64,000 nucleotides of DNA from an uncultured Bacteroidia bacterium (GTDB taxonomy: Bacteria > Bacteroidota > Bacteroidia > Bacteroidales > UBA932): NCBI GenBank assembly GCA_902785785.1, contig CADAAA010000002.1, positions 248,001 through 312,000 of the forward strand, written 5' to 3'. A program made the translations under genes and the position numbers. Within the stretch, counting starts at the first letter, position 1; the number at the start of each line of letters is the position of its first letter. The notes beneath the pieces were generated by a model that saw nothing but the letters and a program-made list of their open reading frames with translations, ran no database searches and was not told where the DNA came from. Below are positions 26,094-34,563 of this stretch, in pieces.

Positions 26094-28166
26094 ATGATTA
26101 GAAGACTGATTACGACCGCAGTCCTGGCGCTTTGCGTATGCGCCGGGCTGCGGGCGCAGCCAGGAGGGATGTCGTCTGCCCAGCTTGCGGGGTTCAATTT
26201 CAGGATGCCCGAGGTACGTTGCGGCGAGAAGTTCATGGATGTGGACTATGCTGGAGACGGCCAGGTATACCACAAGCTGGACATATACCTTCCTGCTGAA
26301 AGGCGCGCATCCTATCCCGTCGTGGTGCATATCTACGGAAGCGCCTGGTTTTCGAACAGTTCCAAGGGCATGGCCAACCTCGACAGTATCTGCCAGGCCC
26401 TGCTCGATGCCGGATATGCAGTCGTAACGCCCAACCACCGCTCAAGCGGCGACGCAAAGTTCCCTGCCCAGATCCAGGACATAAAGGCTGTGGTACGTTT
26501 TGTCCGCGCCAAGGCTGAGGAGTACCATTTCGATACTTCCTTCATCGGCATTTCCGGATTCTCATCCGGAGGCCATCTGTCCTCGCTGGCTGGCGCTACT
26601 TCCAATGTCAAGAACGCCAGGGTAGGGAAGCATGATGTCGACCTTGAAGGCTCCGTGGGGCCTTATACGTCCTACAGCAGTGCGGTCGACTGTGTGTGTG
26701 ACTGGTCCGGTCCCATCGACCTCCTGAACATGGAGTGCGAGTGGGAGCGCCCTTGGGGCGGTACCCCCGAGGAGGCTTTGCTTGGCGTAGACTACAACGG
26801 TGACGATGACCTTTTCAGAACCATTTCCCCGATCACTTATCTCGATCCTTCCGATCCTCCGATCATCCTCTTCCATGGCACCAAGGACAATGTCGTCCCT
26901 CATTGCCAGGGCGTGGAGTTGTTCGAAGCCTGGGATAAGCTCGGCGTCAAGGCTGACCTCAACCTTGTCGAGGGCGCCGGGCACGGCATCAACCTCTTCG
27001 TGGAGCCCTGGCTCTCAAAGATGGTTGATTTCGTGAATGCGGCCCGTACGGCCAAGTATCTCAAGGAGCTTGAACCTAAGCTCTCCTCGGCTTATTCTCC
27101 CGTAACGAACATCAATGCGGGTGGTTTTCCCAAGATCCTCGCGGACAACTCCGTAGTGTTCAAAGTCCGTGCGCCTCAGGCTGAGCGCGTCCAGATCGAC
27201 CTCGGAGGCCGTAACGACGGAGTGAAGGATGAGACAGGCACTTGGACGATTGTCACAAAGCCCCTCCTTCCTGGATACCATTATTATTCATTGATCGTAG
27301 ACGGAGTGTCGGTGGCGGATCCCGCCAGCGAGTCGTATTTCGGCACCAGCCGCATGGCCAGCGCGATCGATATCCCCGAGCCCGGAATGGATCTCTTCGA
27401 GACCCAGGACGTCCCGCACGGACAGGTAAGGGAGTTGACCTACTGGTCGAAATATACGGAGACATGGAGGCCGGTGTTCGTCTATACTCCTCCGGGATAC
27501 GAGAAAGGCAAGAAGAAGTACCCCGTGATGTACATCCACCATGGCGGTGGCGAGGACCATCGCGGATGGATGCAGCAGGGACGTACCGCTACTATTCTTG
27601 ACAATCTCATCGCTCGCGGCGAGGCTGTGCCCATGATCGTGGTGAGCGTGAATTCCAACGTTCCGCGCAAAGCGGGAATGCCTGCCGGATCAGGTACTTA
27701 CAGCTGGGAAGGCATGCAGCCTTACCGCGAGGAACTTCTCGGCAGCATCATTCCGTTCGTCGAGTCCACTTTCCGCGTGAAAGCCGATGCCAAGCATCGT
27801 GCCATGTGCGGCTTGTCCATGGGTGGCGGCCAGTCGTTCTTCATCGGTCTGCGCGAGCCTGGTATCTTCGCAAATGTCGGTATCTTCTCGACGGGCGTGT
27901 TCGGCGGCATCAATGGATCCTCGAACTTCGACCTCGAGGCCAACATCCCCGGCATGCTGACGGCTCCGGATAAGTTCAACTCCGGACTCGACTGCTTCTT
28001 CATCTCCTGCGGAGAGCAGGATCCCCGCATCGAATACACCCGCGCCATCGTACAGAAGATGCGCGATTCAGGTGTAAAGGTGGAGTTCCAGTCCTTCCCG
28101 GGTGACCACGAGTGGCAGCCCTGGCGCAAGTCCGTGGCTGCTTTCGCCAGAATGCTTTTCAAATAG
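26094..28166 (+). CDS. Two-domain carbohydrate esterase (alpha/beta hydrolase + CBM48/CE1 feruloyl-type)
   Basis: 690 residues with a signal peptide. Residues about 40-325 form an alpha/beta hydrolase of the BD-FAE/acetyl-esterase type with nucleophile Ser157 in GFSSGG, Asp in FHGTKDNVVP and His in GAGHGI. Residues about 345-430 look like a CBM48-type sandwich (VFKVRAPQAERVQIDLGG ... PGYHYYSLIVDG). Residues 440-690 are a CE1/esterase-D-like domain with Ser575 in GLSMGGG, Asp in CGEQDPR and His in FPGDHEW. Both triads look intact, so one polypeptide may remove both acetyl and feruloyl groups from arabinoxylan. Specificities are inferred. Confidence 0.88.
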   Translation: MIRRLITTAVLALCVCAGLRAQPGGMSSAQLAGFNFRMPEVRCGEKFMDVDYAGDGQVYHKLDIYLPAERRASYPVVVHIYGSAWFSNSSKGMANLDSICQALLDAGYAVVTPNHRSSGDAKFPAQIQDIKAVVRFVRAKAEEYHFDTSFIGISGFSSGGHLSSLAGATSNVKNARVGKHDVDLEGSVGPYTSYSSAVDCVCDWSGPIDLLNMECEWERPWGGTPEEALLGVDYNGDDDLFRTISPITYLDPSDPPIILFHGTKDNVVPHCQGVELFEAWDKLGVKADLNLVEGAGHGINLFVEPWLSKMVDFVNAARTAKYLKELEPKLSSAYSPVTNINAGGFPKILADNSVVFKVRAPQAERVQIDLGGRNDGVKDETGTWTIVTKPLLPGYHYYSLIVDGVSVADPASESYFGTSRMASAIDIPEPGMDLFETQDVPHGQVRELTYWSKYTETWRPVFVYTPPGYEKGKKKYPVMYIHHGGGEDHRGWMQQGRTATILDNLIARGEAVPMIVVSVNSNVPRKAGMPAGSGTYSWEGMQPYREELLGSIIPFVESTFRVKADAKHRAMCGLSMGGGQSFFIGLREPGIFANVGIFSTGVFGGINGSSNFDLEANIPGMLTAPDKFNSGLDCFFISCGEQDPRIEYTRAIVQKMRDSGVKVEFQSFPGDHEWQPWRKSVAAFARMLFK

Positions 28167-28174
28167 CTTATAAG

Positions 28175-30562
28175 ATGCGAAGCAAACTTAAACTTATCAC
28201 TTTGTTAGTCCTGGGTGCCTGCTTCACTGCGGCCGCCCAGGACCGTTTATATGACAACGAGTTCCCGATAGGGGACGTGAAGTTGCTGGACGGCCCGTTC
28301 AAGCATGCCCGCGACCTCAATCTGGAGGTTCTGCTCCAATACGACGTGGACCGTCTCCTCGCCCCATTCAGGGCAGAGGCCGGATTGCCGAAGAAGGCCG
28401 AGTACTATCCCAACTGGGCTGGTCTGGACGGCCATATCGCCGGTCATTACCTGACCGCCATGGCCATGAACTGGCAGATGACCGGCAACCCCGAGTGTCT
28501 GCGCAGGATGAACTATATGATCGACGAACTGGCCGAAGTTGCAGCCGCAAATGCCCGCAACAACGCTTCATGGGGAGTGGGCTATATCGGCGGCATTCCC
28601 AACAGTGCCTCGATGTGGACGGACTTCAAGAAGGGCGAGTTCAGGCAGTATTCCGCAGCCTGGGCGCCTTTCTATAATATCCACAAGATGTACGCCGGCT
28701 TGCGTGACGCGTGGCTCTATTGCGGAAACGAGAAGGCCAGGCAACTGTTCCTTGGCTTCTGCGACTGGGCCATCAGTATCACTGCGGACCTGACGGATGC
28801 GCAGATGGAACAGATGATGCGCAATGAGCACGGAGGCATGAACGAGGTGCTTGCCGACGCCTATGCCATGACCGGTGACGCCAAGTATCTCACGATCGCC
28901 AAACGTTTTTCTCACAAGCAGATAATGGAGCCTCTTGCCCGTGACGAGGACCGCCTGGACAATCTTCACGCCAATACCCAGGTGCCGAAGGCTATCGGTT
29001 TCGTCCGTATCGGTGAGCTCAGCGATTCTCCGGATTATGCGGAGGCGGGACGTTTCTTCTGGCAGACCGTCTCGCAGAACCGCTCGCTCGCTTTCGGAGG
29101 CAACAGCCGCCGGGAGCATTTCCCGAGTGCCGAAGCCTGCATAGACTTCGTCAATGACGATGACGGACCGGAGACATGCAATTCGTACAACATGCTCAAG
29201 CTCACGGAGGACCTTTTCCGTGTTTCTCCCAAGGCTGAGTATGCCGATTTCTACGAGCGTACGATGTTCAACCATATTCTCTCAACGCAGCATCCCGTGC
29301 ATGGAGGGTATGTCTATTTCACGTCGGCGAGGCCAAGGCATTACCGCGTGTATTCCGTTCCGAATGAAGCCATGTGGTGCTGTGTAGGATCGGGCATGGA
29401 GAATCAGTCCAAGTACGGGGCTTTCATCTATACCCATGTAGATAATGATTTGTACGTCAACCTGTTCGTGGCATCTGAGCTGAATTGGAAGGACAGGAAG
29501 ATAGTCATACGCCAGGATACCGCTTTCCCTTCCCAGGAAGGTACCAAGCTTACCGTTGTTTCCGGTAAGGGCAAGTTCAAGGTATATGTCCGTTGCCCCG
29601 GATGGCTCGAGCCCGGAACGATGACTGTTTCCGTCAATGGCAAGCCCATGGCTGTGGATGCCACCCCGTCTTCGTATGTCGCCATCGACCGCAAATGGAA
29701 GAAAGGCGATGTCGTGGAAGTCGGCCTGCCTATGCCGAACAGGGTTGAGCACATGCCGAATGTTCCTGACTATATAGCCATCATGCATGGTCCCATACTT
29801 CTGGGAATGCGTACCGGTACGGAAGACCTGGCCGGCCTGCTGGCCGACGACGGCCGCTGGAGCCAGTATGCCGCCGGCACCAAGCTGCCGGTCGATCAGG
29901 CTCCGATCCTCGTAAGCCACAATGTCGACCACATCGGTAACCACATCCGCCCGGTAGCCGGCAAACCCCTGCATTTCCGTTTCGACGGTATACAGATGCT
30001 GAACCCTATCGATGCGGAGCTGGAACCTTTCAGCGGCATCCATGATTCCCGTTACCAGATCTACTGGCTGGCATTGAACGATGAGGGGTACAGGGAGTAT
30101 GTCGATTCGCTTGCGCGTAAGGAGAAGGAAATGCTTGCCCTGGAGGCCCGTACCTTGGACAAGGTCGCTCCCGGTGAACAGCAGCCTGAGACGGACCATC
30201 AGTTGAAGTTCGAGCGCTCCAATACCGGAGTTACACGTGATGTCCACTACCGTGACGCGTCGCGCGGAGGATGGTTCAGCTACAATCTCGCCACCGGAGG
30301 TGTTTCCGAGGGTATCTCATTGTATGCCAAGTACTGGGGTGCGGCCGAATGGGCCACCCGCAGGTTCGACATCTTCGTGGATGACGAACTTCTCCTGTCG
30401 GTGGACAATACCGGCAAGTGGATGCAGTCCCAGTTCAAGGGTGTCGAGTATCCTGTCCCTGCCTCGATGCTGGAAGGGAAGGAGTCCGTGACAGTCAAGT
30501 TCCAGGCTTCCACGGGAGCCTCTGTCGGAGGTATATATGACCTCCGGCTTCTTAAACCTTAG
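28175..30562 (+). CDS. GH127 beta-L-arabinofuranosidase family protein
   Basis: 795 residues from ATG 28175, with a signal peptide ending near AAAQ. The (alpha/alpha)6 GH127 core (PF07944) spans about 30-560. Metal/catalytic residues can be placed: Glu333 and Cys335 in GPETCNSYN and Cys402-Cys403 in MWCCVGSG, matching the Glu-Cys-Cys-Cys zinc site known for this family. C-terminal sandwich domains follow (about 620-795). Predicted to release L-arabinofuranose. Eight bases after the esterase stop, last gene of the operon. Confidence 0.9.
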   Translation: MRSKLKLITLLVLGACFTAAAQDRLYDNEFPIGDVKLLDGPFKHARDLNLEVLLQYDVDRLLAPFRAEAGLPKKAEYYPNWAGLDGHIAGHYLTAMAMNWQMTGNPECLRRMNYMIDELAEVAAANARNNASWGVGYIGGIPNSASMWTDFKKGEFRQYSAAWAPFYNIHKMYAGLRDAWLYCGNEKARQLFLGFCDWAISITADLTDAQMEQMMRNEHGGMNEVLADAYAMTGDAKYLTIAKRFSHKQIMEPLARDEDRLDNLHANTQVPKAIGFVRIGELSDSPDYAEAGRFFWQTVSQNRSLAFGGNSRREHFPSAEACIDFVNDDDGPETCNSYNMLKLTEDLFRVSPKAEYADFYERTMFNHILSTQHPVHGGYVYFTSARPRHYRVYSVPNEAMWCCVGSGMENQSKYGAFIYTHVDNDLYVNLFVASELNWKDRKIVIRQDTAFPSQEGTKLTVVSGKGKFKVYVRCPGWLEPGTMTVSVNGKPMAVDATPSSYVAIDRKWKKGDVVEVGLPMPNRVEHMPNVPDYIAIMHGPILLGMRTGTEDLAGLLADDGRWSQYAAGTKLPVDQAPILVSHNVDHIGNHIRPVAGKPLHFRFDGIQMLNPIDAELEPFSGIHDSRYQIYWLALNDEGYREYVDSLARKEKEMLALEARTLDKVAPGEQQPETDHQLKFERSNTGVTRDVHYRDASRGGWFSYNLATGGVSEGISLYAKYWGAAEWATRRFDIFVDDELLLSVDNTGKWMQSQFKGVEYPVPASMLEGKESVTVKFQASTGASVGGIYDLRLLKP

Positions 30563-30577
30563 AGTTGGGGAATAATA

Positions 30578-32545
30578 CTAAAGAGCCTGTTCCGGGGTGT
30601 CATAGGCGCAGAACTTCGAGTTCTGGCTGATGAACTCCGGAACGGTTTTTTTCATGAGACGTATCATGTCCGGTATCTCCACATTCCGCGAGAGGATCTC
30701 CAACCGGTTCACGGTGTCAAGTGCATCCTTGTAACCGTATTGGCGGACGCGGGCTATGCGTATGCGTTCATGCGTCGTCGGTTCAGTATTCTCGGCACTT
30801 GAGAGGACTTCTTCGTAGAGTTTCTCACCAGGTCTCAAGCCGGTATATTCGATCTCTATATCCTTGCCGACCTTGAGACCGGCCAGGGTGATCATCTTCC
30901 TTGCCAGATCGTCGATCTTGACGGATTCGCCCATGTCGAACACAAAAATGCGGTTGTCCAATGACATGGCCGCAGCTTCCATGACCAGGCGGCAAGCCTC
31001 GGGTATGGTCATGAAGAAACGGGTGATCCTCGGGTCGGTAACGGTCACCGGGCCGCCTTTCTCTATCTGCTCGCGGAAACGGGGTATGACTGAGCCGTTC
31101 GATCCCAGGACATTGCCGAAACGCGTAGTAACGAACTTCGTACGTCCTTTCATTTCACCATTTTCCAACGCAAGCCCTAGTGACTGGACATATATCTCGG
31201 CGAGGCGTTTGGTACATCCCATTACGTTGGTGGGATTGACGGCCTTGTCCGTCGAGATCATCACCATTTTCTCCACGTCGTATTCGATGCACTTATCAGC
31301 GACGTTCCGCGATCCATGGACATTGACCAGTACCGCTTCGCAGGGGTTCTCCTCCATCAATGGGACATGTTTGTAGGCTGCGGCATGGAACACTATTTCA
31401 GGCCGGAACTTCCGGAAGACATAGTCCAGCCGGGCCTGTTGACGAACGTCTCCGATTACGGGGACGAAATCAAGGTCAGGGAAACGTCCTTCAAGTTCAA
31501 GCCGGATATTGTGCATCGGTGTTTCCGCGTTGTCATAAAGGATCAGTTTCTTAATACCGAAAACAGTCAGCTGTCTGCAGAGTTCGCTCCCGATCGATCC
31601 TGCGGCTCCGGTGACAAGGATGGTCTTGTCCATGAATTCGCGGCGGATTTCATCAAGGGAAAGTTTGATCTCCTCCCGGCCGAGAAGGTCCTCGATTTTG
31701 ATCTGGCGGACCTTGTTCTTCATGATCTTTCCGCCAACAACCTCATCTATGGTAGGGGCGAGCAAGACTTTGACCCCGTGTTCAGTACAGAACTGGATGA
31801 GGGAGTCCTTCTCCAGCTGAGCCTCTGATTCGGTGGCGAAGAGGATGCAATCCAAAGTGAAACGGTCGAACAGTGATGCAAGCTGCTTGACGTCGTTATA
31901 GCCGTAAACCGGAGTGTCCGCTACCTTATACTGGGCTGGGAGGGAGTGCGGGACGAGGAAACCGATGATCTGATAGTGGGGCGAATCCTTGAGCCTGGAA
32001 ACCATGGATACGGATTTTTCCGTTGTTCCGTACACCAGTACCCGCTTGCAGTTCTGCCTTGCTCTTATCTGGTTCTTGTATATGTCGTAGACGAAGATCA
32101 TGGCGATGCGGATCCCGATCAGCAGGACGGATGTAAGCAGGAAATCCGCCAGAAGGGCAAGGAGTACGGTGCGGTTGACCATGGAACCGGAAACAATCAC
32201 AGGCAGCATCAGCACCACCTTGACGGCAGAAACCCTGAAGATACCCAGTAGGTCGCGCAGTTGGGAATACCTTATGACTACCTTATGGTTCTTGAAGATG
32301 AGGAGCGAGATGATACTTGCAAGGATGGAAGCTCCCATCCACCAGAAGGCGAAACGTCCCAGGTAGAACGTCTCACTGCTCGACAGCAAAGAGACGAAAA
32401 ACAGGATAAGTACGGACGACAGGAATGACAGAGTAAGGTCAATGAAGAAAATGACCTTGGTGTCGAGGTATTCGAACAAATACTTCTTGAGCCTTGAAGG
32501 CAGCATCCTCAGAAGCCTGCCGGGCTCATTTGACTTTGATTCCAT
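30578..32545 (-). CDS. Membrane-anchored nucleoside-diphosphate-sugar epimerase/dehydratase (CapD/WbpM-like)
   Basis: 655 residues. Four N-terminal membrane helices (about 25-150), then a CoA-binding-like Rossmann region (RVLVYGTTEKSVSMVSRL) and a C-terminal SDR domain with VTGAAGSIGSELCRQ and HAAAYKHVPLME. The catalytic motif is STDKAVNPTNVMGCTK, with Met in the position of the usual Tyr, as in UDP-GlcNAc 4,6-dehydratases such as PglF and WbpM. Likely makes a deoxyamino-sugar nucleotide for capsule or O-antigen. Convergent with GH127 (15-base gap). It stands alone here, without glycosyltransferases. Confidence 0.92.
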   Translation of the reverse strand: MESKSNEPGRLLRMLPSRLKKYLFEYLDTKVIFFIDLTLSFLSSVLILFFVSLLSSSETFYLGRFAFWWMGASILASIISLLIFKNHKVVIRYSQLRDLLGIFRVSAVKVVLMLPVIVSGSMVNRTVLLALLADFLLTSVLLIGIRIAMIFVYDIYKNQIRARQNCKRVLVYGTTEKSVSMVSRLKDSPHYQIIGFLVPHSLPAQYKVADTPVYGYNDVKQLASLFDRFTLDCILFATESEAQLEKDSLIQFCTEHGVKVLLAPTIDEVVGGKIMKNKVRQIKIEDLLGREEIKLSLDEIRREFMDKTILVTGAAGSIGSELCRQLTVFGIKKLILYDNAETPMHNIRLELEGRFPDLDFVPVIGDVRQQARLDYVFRKFRPEIVFHAAAYKHVPLMEENPCEAVLVNVHGSRNVADKCIEYDVEKMVMISTDKAVNPTNVMGCTKRLAEIYVQSLGLALENGEMKGRTKFVTTRFGNVLGSNGSVIPRFREQIEKGGPVTVTDPRITRFFMTIPEACRLVMEAAAMSLDNRIFVFDMGESVKIDDLARKMITLAGLKVGKDIEIEYTGLRPGEKLYEEVLSSAENTEPTTHERIRIARVRQYGYKDALDTVNRLEILSRNVEIPDMIRLMKKTVPEFISQNSKFCAYDTPEQAL

Positions 32546-32597
32546 TAATCCGATGCGTACTATTACATTTACAAAGGTAGGATATTATTTCGATTTA

Positions 32598-32629
32598 TTT
32601 GGTTTTTTCAGTTGGATTGACTTACTTTG
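32598..32629 (+). promoter_or_regulatory. Promoter of the cysteine leader and cysK-cysE
   Basis: TTTG (32598-32601) and TTACTTTG (32622-32629; one mismatch to TAnnTTTG) are 20 bases apart. The predicted start of transcription falls at about 32634-32637, leaving almost no leader before the first ATG of the small peptide. Confidence 0.65.
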
Positions 32630-32636
32630 TAGAAGA

Positions 32637-32693
32637 ATGAGAAACATGAACGCATACGCTTGTCTCTGTTGCGCCGGTCCCGAGGACAGGTGA
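32637..32693 (+). CDS. Cysteine-codon leader peptide upstream of cysK
   Basis: An 18-codon frame, MRNMNAYACLCCAGPEDR, then TGA. Three of four consecutive codons (32661-32672) are Cys (TGT-CTC-TGT-TGC). A second ATG at 32646 would give 15 codons. It is followed by a strong terminator (32728-32762) and then cysteine synthase and serine acetyltransferase. The arrangement is that of a classic amino-acid attenuator: ribosomes stalled for Cys-tRNA would allow read-through. The peptide is judged a sensor, not a functional protein. No homologue search could be run. Confidence 0.75.
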   Translation: MRNMNAYACLCCAGPEDR

Positions 32694-32727
32694 GGAGCAT
32701 CGTATATGTAGACGCATATTCCCGAAG

Positions 32728-32762
32728 TGCCCTGCCGGTCCGTTCCTGCAGGGCATTTTTTT
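32728..32762 (+). terminator. Attenuator-type intrinsic terminator before cysK
   Basis: TGCCCTGC (32728-32735) pairs exactly with GCAGGGCA (32748-32755), 12-base loop, then seven T residues. It lies 35 bases past the leader stop and 27 bases before the cysK ATG. GGACAGG (32684-32690) in the leader can pair with the CCTG...TCC part of the 5' arm and is a candidate antiterminator strand. Confidence 0.8.
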
Positions 32763-32788
32763 ATGTAAAACACTTAACAGATTCAATT

Positions 32789-33724
32789 ATGATCCATGAT
32801 TCATTGACAAGCCTGGTCGGCAACACCCCTCTGCTGAGGGTCTCCGGCCTTGATGGCCAGAAGGCCGAAATCGTGTTGAAACTCGAGTATTTCAATCCCG
32901 GAGGAAGCGTGAAGGACCGCGTAGCGCTGGCCATGATAGAGGATGCAGAGGGAAAGGGCATCCTGCGCAAGGGCTCGGCCATAATCGAACCGACCAGCGG
33001 CAACACCGGCGTCGGACTGGCCTGGGTCGGTACATCCAAGGGTTACAAGGTGATCCTTACCATGCCCGAGACCATGAGCCAGGAGCGCCGCAGCCTGCTG
33101 AAGGCGCTTGGTGCGGAACTGGTGCTCACACCGGGAGCCGAGGGCATGAAAGGTGCCATTCGCAAGGCGGAGGAACTCCGTGACGCCACTCCCGGCAGCG
33201 TGATTCTCGGACAGTTTGTCAATCCTGCCAATCCGGCGGTACATGAGAGAACCACCGGAGAAGAGATCTGGAGGGACACCGACGGAAAGCTTGATGTATT
33301 CGTCGCCGGAGTGGGTACCGGAGGTACCGTCAGTGGAACGGGCCGTGCGCTCAAGCGCCACGATCCTTCCATCAAGGTCGTGGCAGTGGAGCCGGCGACT
33401 TCCGCCGTCCTGTCCACCGGAGTTCCAGGTAAGCACGGGATCCAGGGCATCGGCGCAGGATTTGTTCCCGAAACATACGATGGATCCATTGTGGATGAGA
33501 TCCTTACGGTCAGCGACAAGGAGGCAGTGGCGGGCTCCCGCCTGCTGGCCTCCCGTGAAGGCCTGCTCGTCGGTATAAGTTCAGGAGCTTCCTTTGCGGC
33601 TGCCCTTAGGCTTGCCAGGCTTCCGGAGAATGCTGGCAAGCGCATCGTGGCACTGCTTCCAGATACCGGTGAGCGCTATCTCTCAACCATCCTTTTTGCA
33701 TTTGATACTTATCCCACAGACTGA
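32789..33724 (+). CDS. cysK: Cysteine synthase A (O-acetylserine sulfhydrylase)
   Basis: 311 residues from ATG 32789; the open frame extends upstream through the attenuator but that part is not coding. Makes cysteine from O-acetylserine and sulfide with PLP. Visible: NPGGSVKDR with the Schiff-base Lys, EPTSGNTGVGLAW, the phosphate-binding loop GVGTGGTVSGTGR, and SSGA near the C-terminus. One base separates it from cysE, so the two enzymes that form the cysteine synthase complex are co-expressed. Confidence 0.95.
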   Translation: MIHDSLTSLVGNTPLLRVSGLDGQKAEIVLKLEYFNPGGSVKDRVALAMIEDAEGKGILRKGSAIIEPTSGNTGVGLAWVGTSKGYKVILTMPETMSQERRSLLKALGAELVLTPGAEGMKGAIRKAEELRDATPGSVILGQFVNPANPAVHERTTGEEIWRDTDGKLDVFVAGVGTGGTVSGTGRALKRHDPSIKVVAVEPATSAVLSTGVPGKHGIQGIGAGFVPETYDGSIVDEILTVSDKEAVAGSRLLASREGLLVGISSGASFAAALRLARLPENAGKRIVALLPDTGERYLSTILFAFDTYPTD

Positions 33725-33725
33725 A

Positions 33726-34463
33726 ATGAATATCTCCCTCAACCAGACCGTTGAACATCTCAAGTCACTGATGGCCAGCGTAAAAGATTATGTGTTCCCG
33801 GATTACAGCGAGATCAGGACGGAGAACGCCGCCTCGAATATCGCCGGCCGGATAGAAGCCGTTAGCCAGCCCGGAACGGCAGCCGCTTTCATGAAGCGGC
33901 TGCCTCTCATCCGGGAGATGCTTGCCGCGGACGTTGAAGCTATTGCGCACAACGATCCTGCAGCCTCGGACACCCGTGAAATCATCTTCTGTTATCCTGC
34001 AGTGACTGCCATGCTTTATTACCGCACGGCACATGAGCTGTATGTACTAGGCGTGCCAGTCATACCGCGCATGCTGACCGAGTATGCCCATTCGGCCACT
34101 GGGATAGACATACATCCGGCCGCCGTGATCGGAGACCATTTCGCAATAGACCATGGAACGGGTGTGGTTATTGGAGAAACAGCTGTTATAGGCAGCCATG
34201 TCACGCTTTATCAGGGAGTTACACTCGGTGCAAAGAATTTCTCCTATGATGCCGAAGGTCATCCGCTCAACATACCGAGACATCCTATACTGGAGGACAA
34301 TGTCACCGTATATTCCAACGCTTCCATTCTCGGTCGGGTCACGATAGGGGAGGGCTCGGTCATCGGGGGTAACGTCTGGCTTACGCATTCCGTTCCCCCT
34401 CATTCACGAATACTGCAGGGTAAAGCGCAGGATCTTAGTTTTTCCGACGGGGCGGGAATCTGA
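33726..34463 (+). CDS. cysE: Serine O-acetyltransferase
   Basis: 245 residues from ATG 33726. Forms O-acetylserine from serine and acetyl-CoA. N-terminal helical domain, then hexapeptide-repeat left-handed beta-helix beginning ATGIDIHPAAVIGDHFAIDHGTGVVIGETAVIG (spread over several turns), with the catalytic Asp/His pair in DHGTG and the LYQGVTLG motif. The C-terminus ends SDGAGI; the final Ile is what inserts into CysK in known complexes. Feedback by cysteine is known for this family. Confidence 0.93.
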   Translation: MNISLNQTVEHLKSLMASVKDYVFPDYSEIRTENAASNIAGRIEAVSQPGTAAAFMKRLPLIREMLAADVEAIAHNDPAASDTREIIFCYPAVTAMLYYRTAHELYVLGVPVIPRMLTEYAHSATGIDIHPAAVIGDHFAIDHGTGVVIGETAVIGSHVTLYQGVTLGAKNFSYDAEGHPLNIPRHPILEDNVTVYSNASILGRVTIGEGSVIGGNVWLTHSVPPHSRILQGKAQDLSFSDGAGI

Positions 34464-34480
34464 TTTTTTCGACCGATTTC

Positions 34481-34511
34481 TTGGACATTGTACGGAAAAT
34501 GGTTTACTTTG
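34481..34511 (+). promoter_or_regulatory. Promoter of the 34.5-kb envelope-protein cluster
   Basis: TTG (34481-34483) and TTACTTTG (34504-34511) are 20 bases apart; the same variant -7 sequence is used before the cysteine leader. Confidence 0.55.
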
Positions 34512-34563
34512 CATAAATTGCATAAGAAGGGGCTTTCTCTTCTTGCAGAATAAACCGTTGGTT

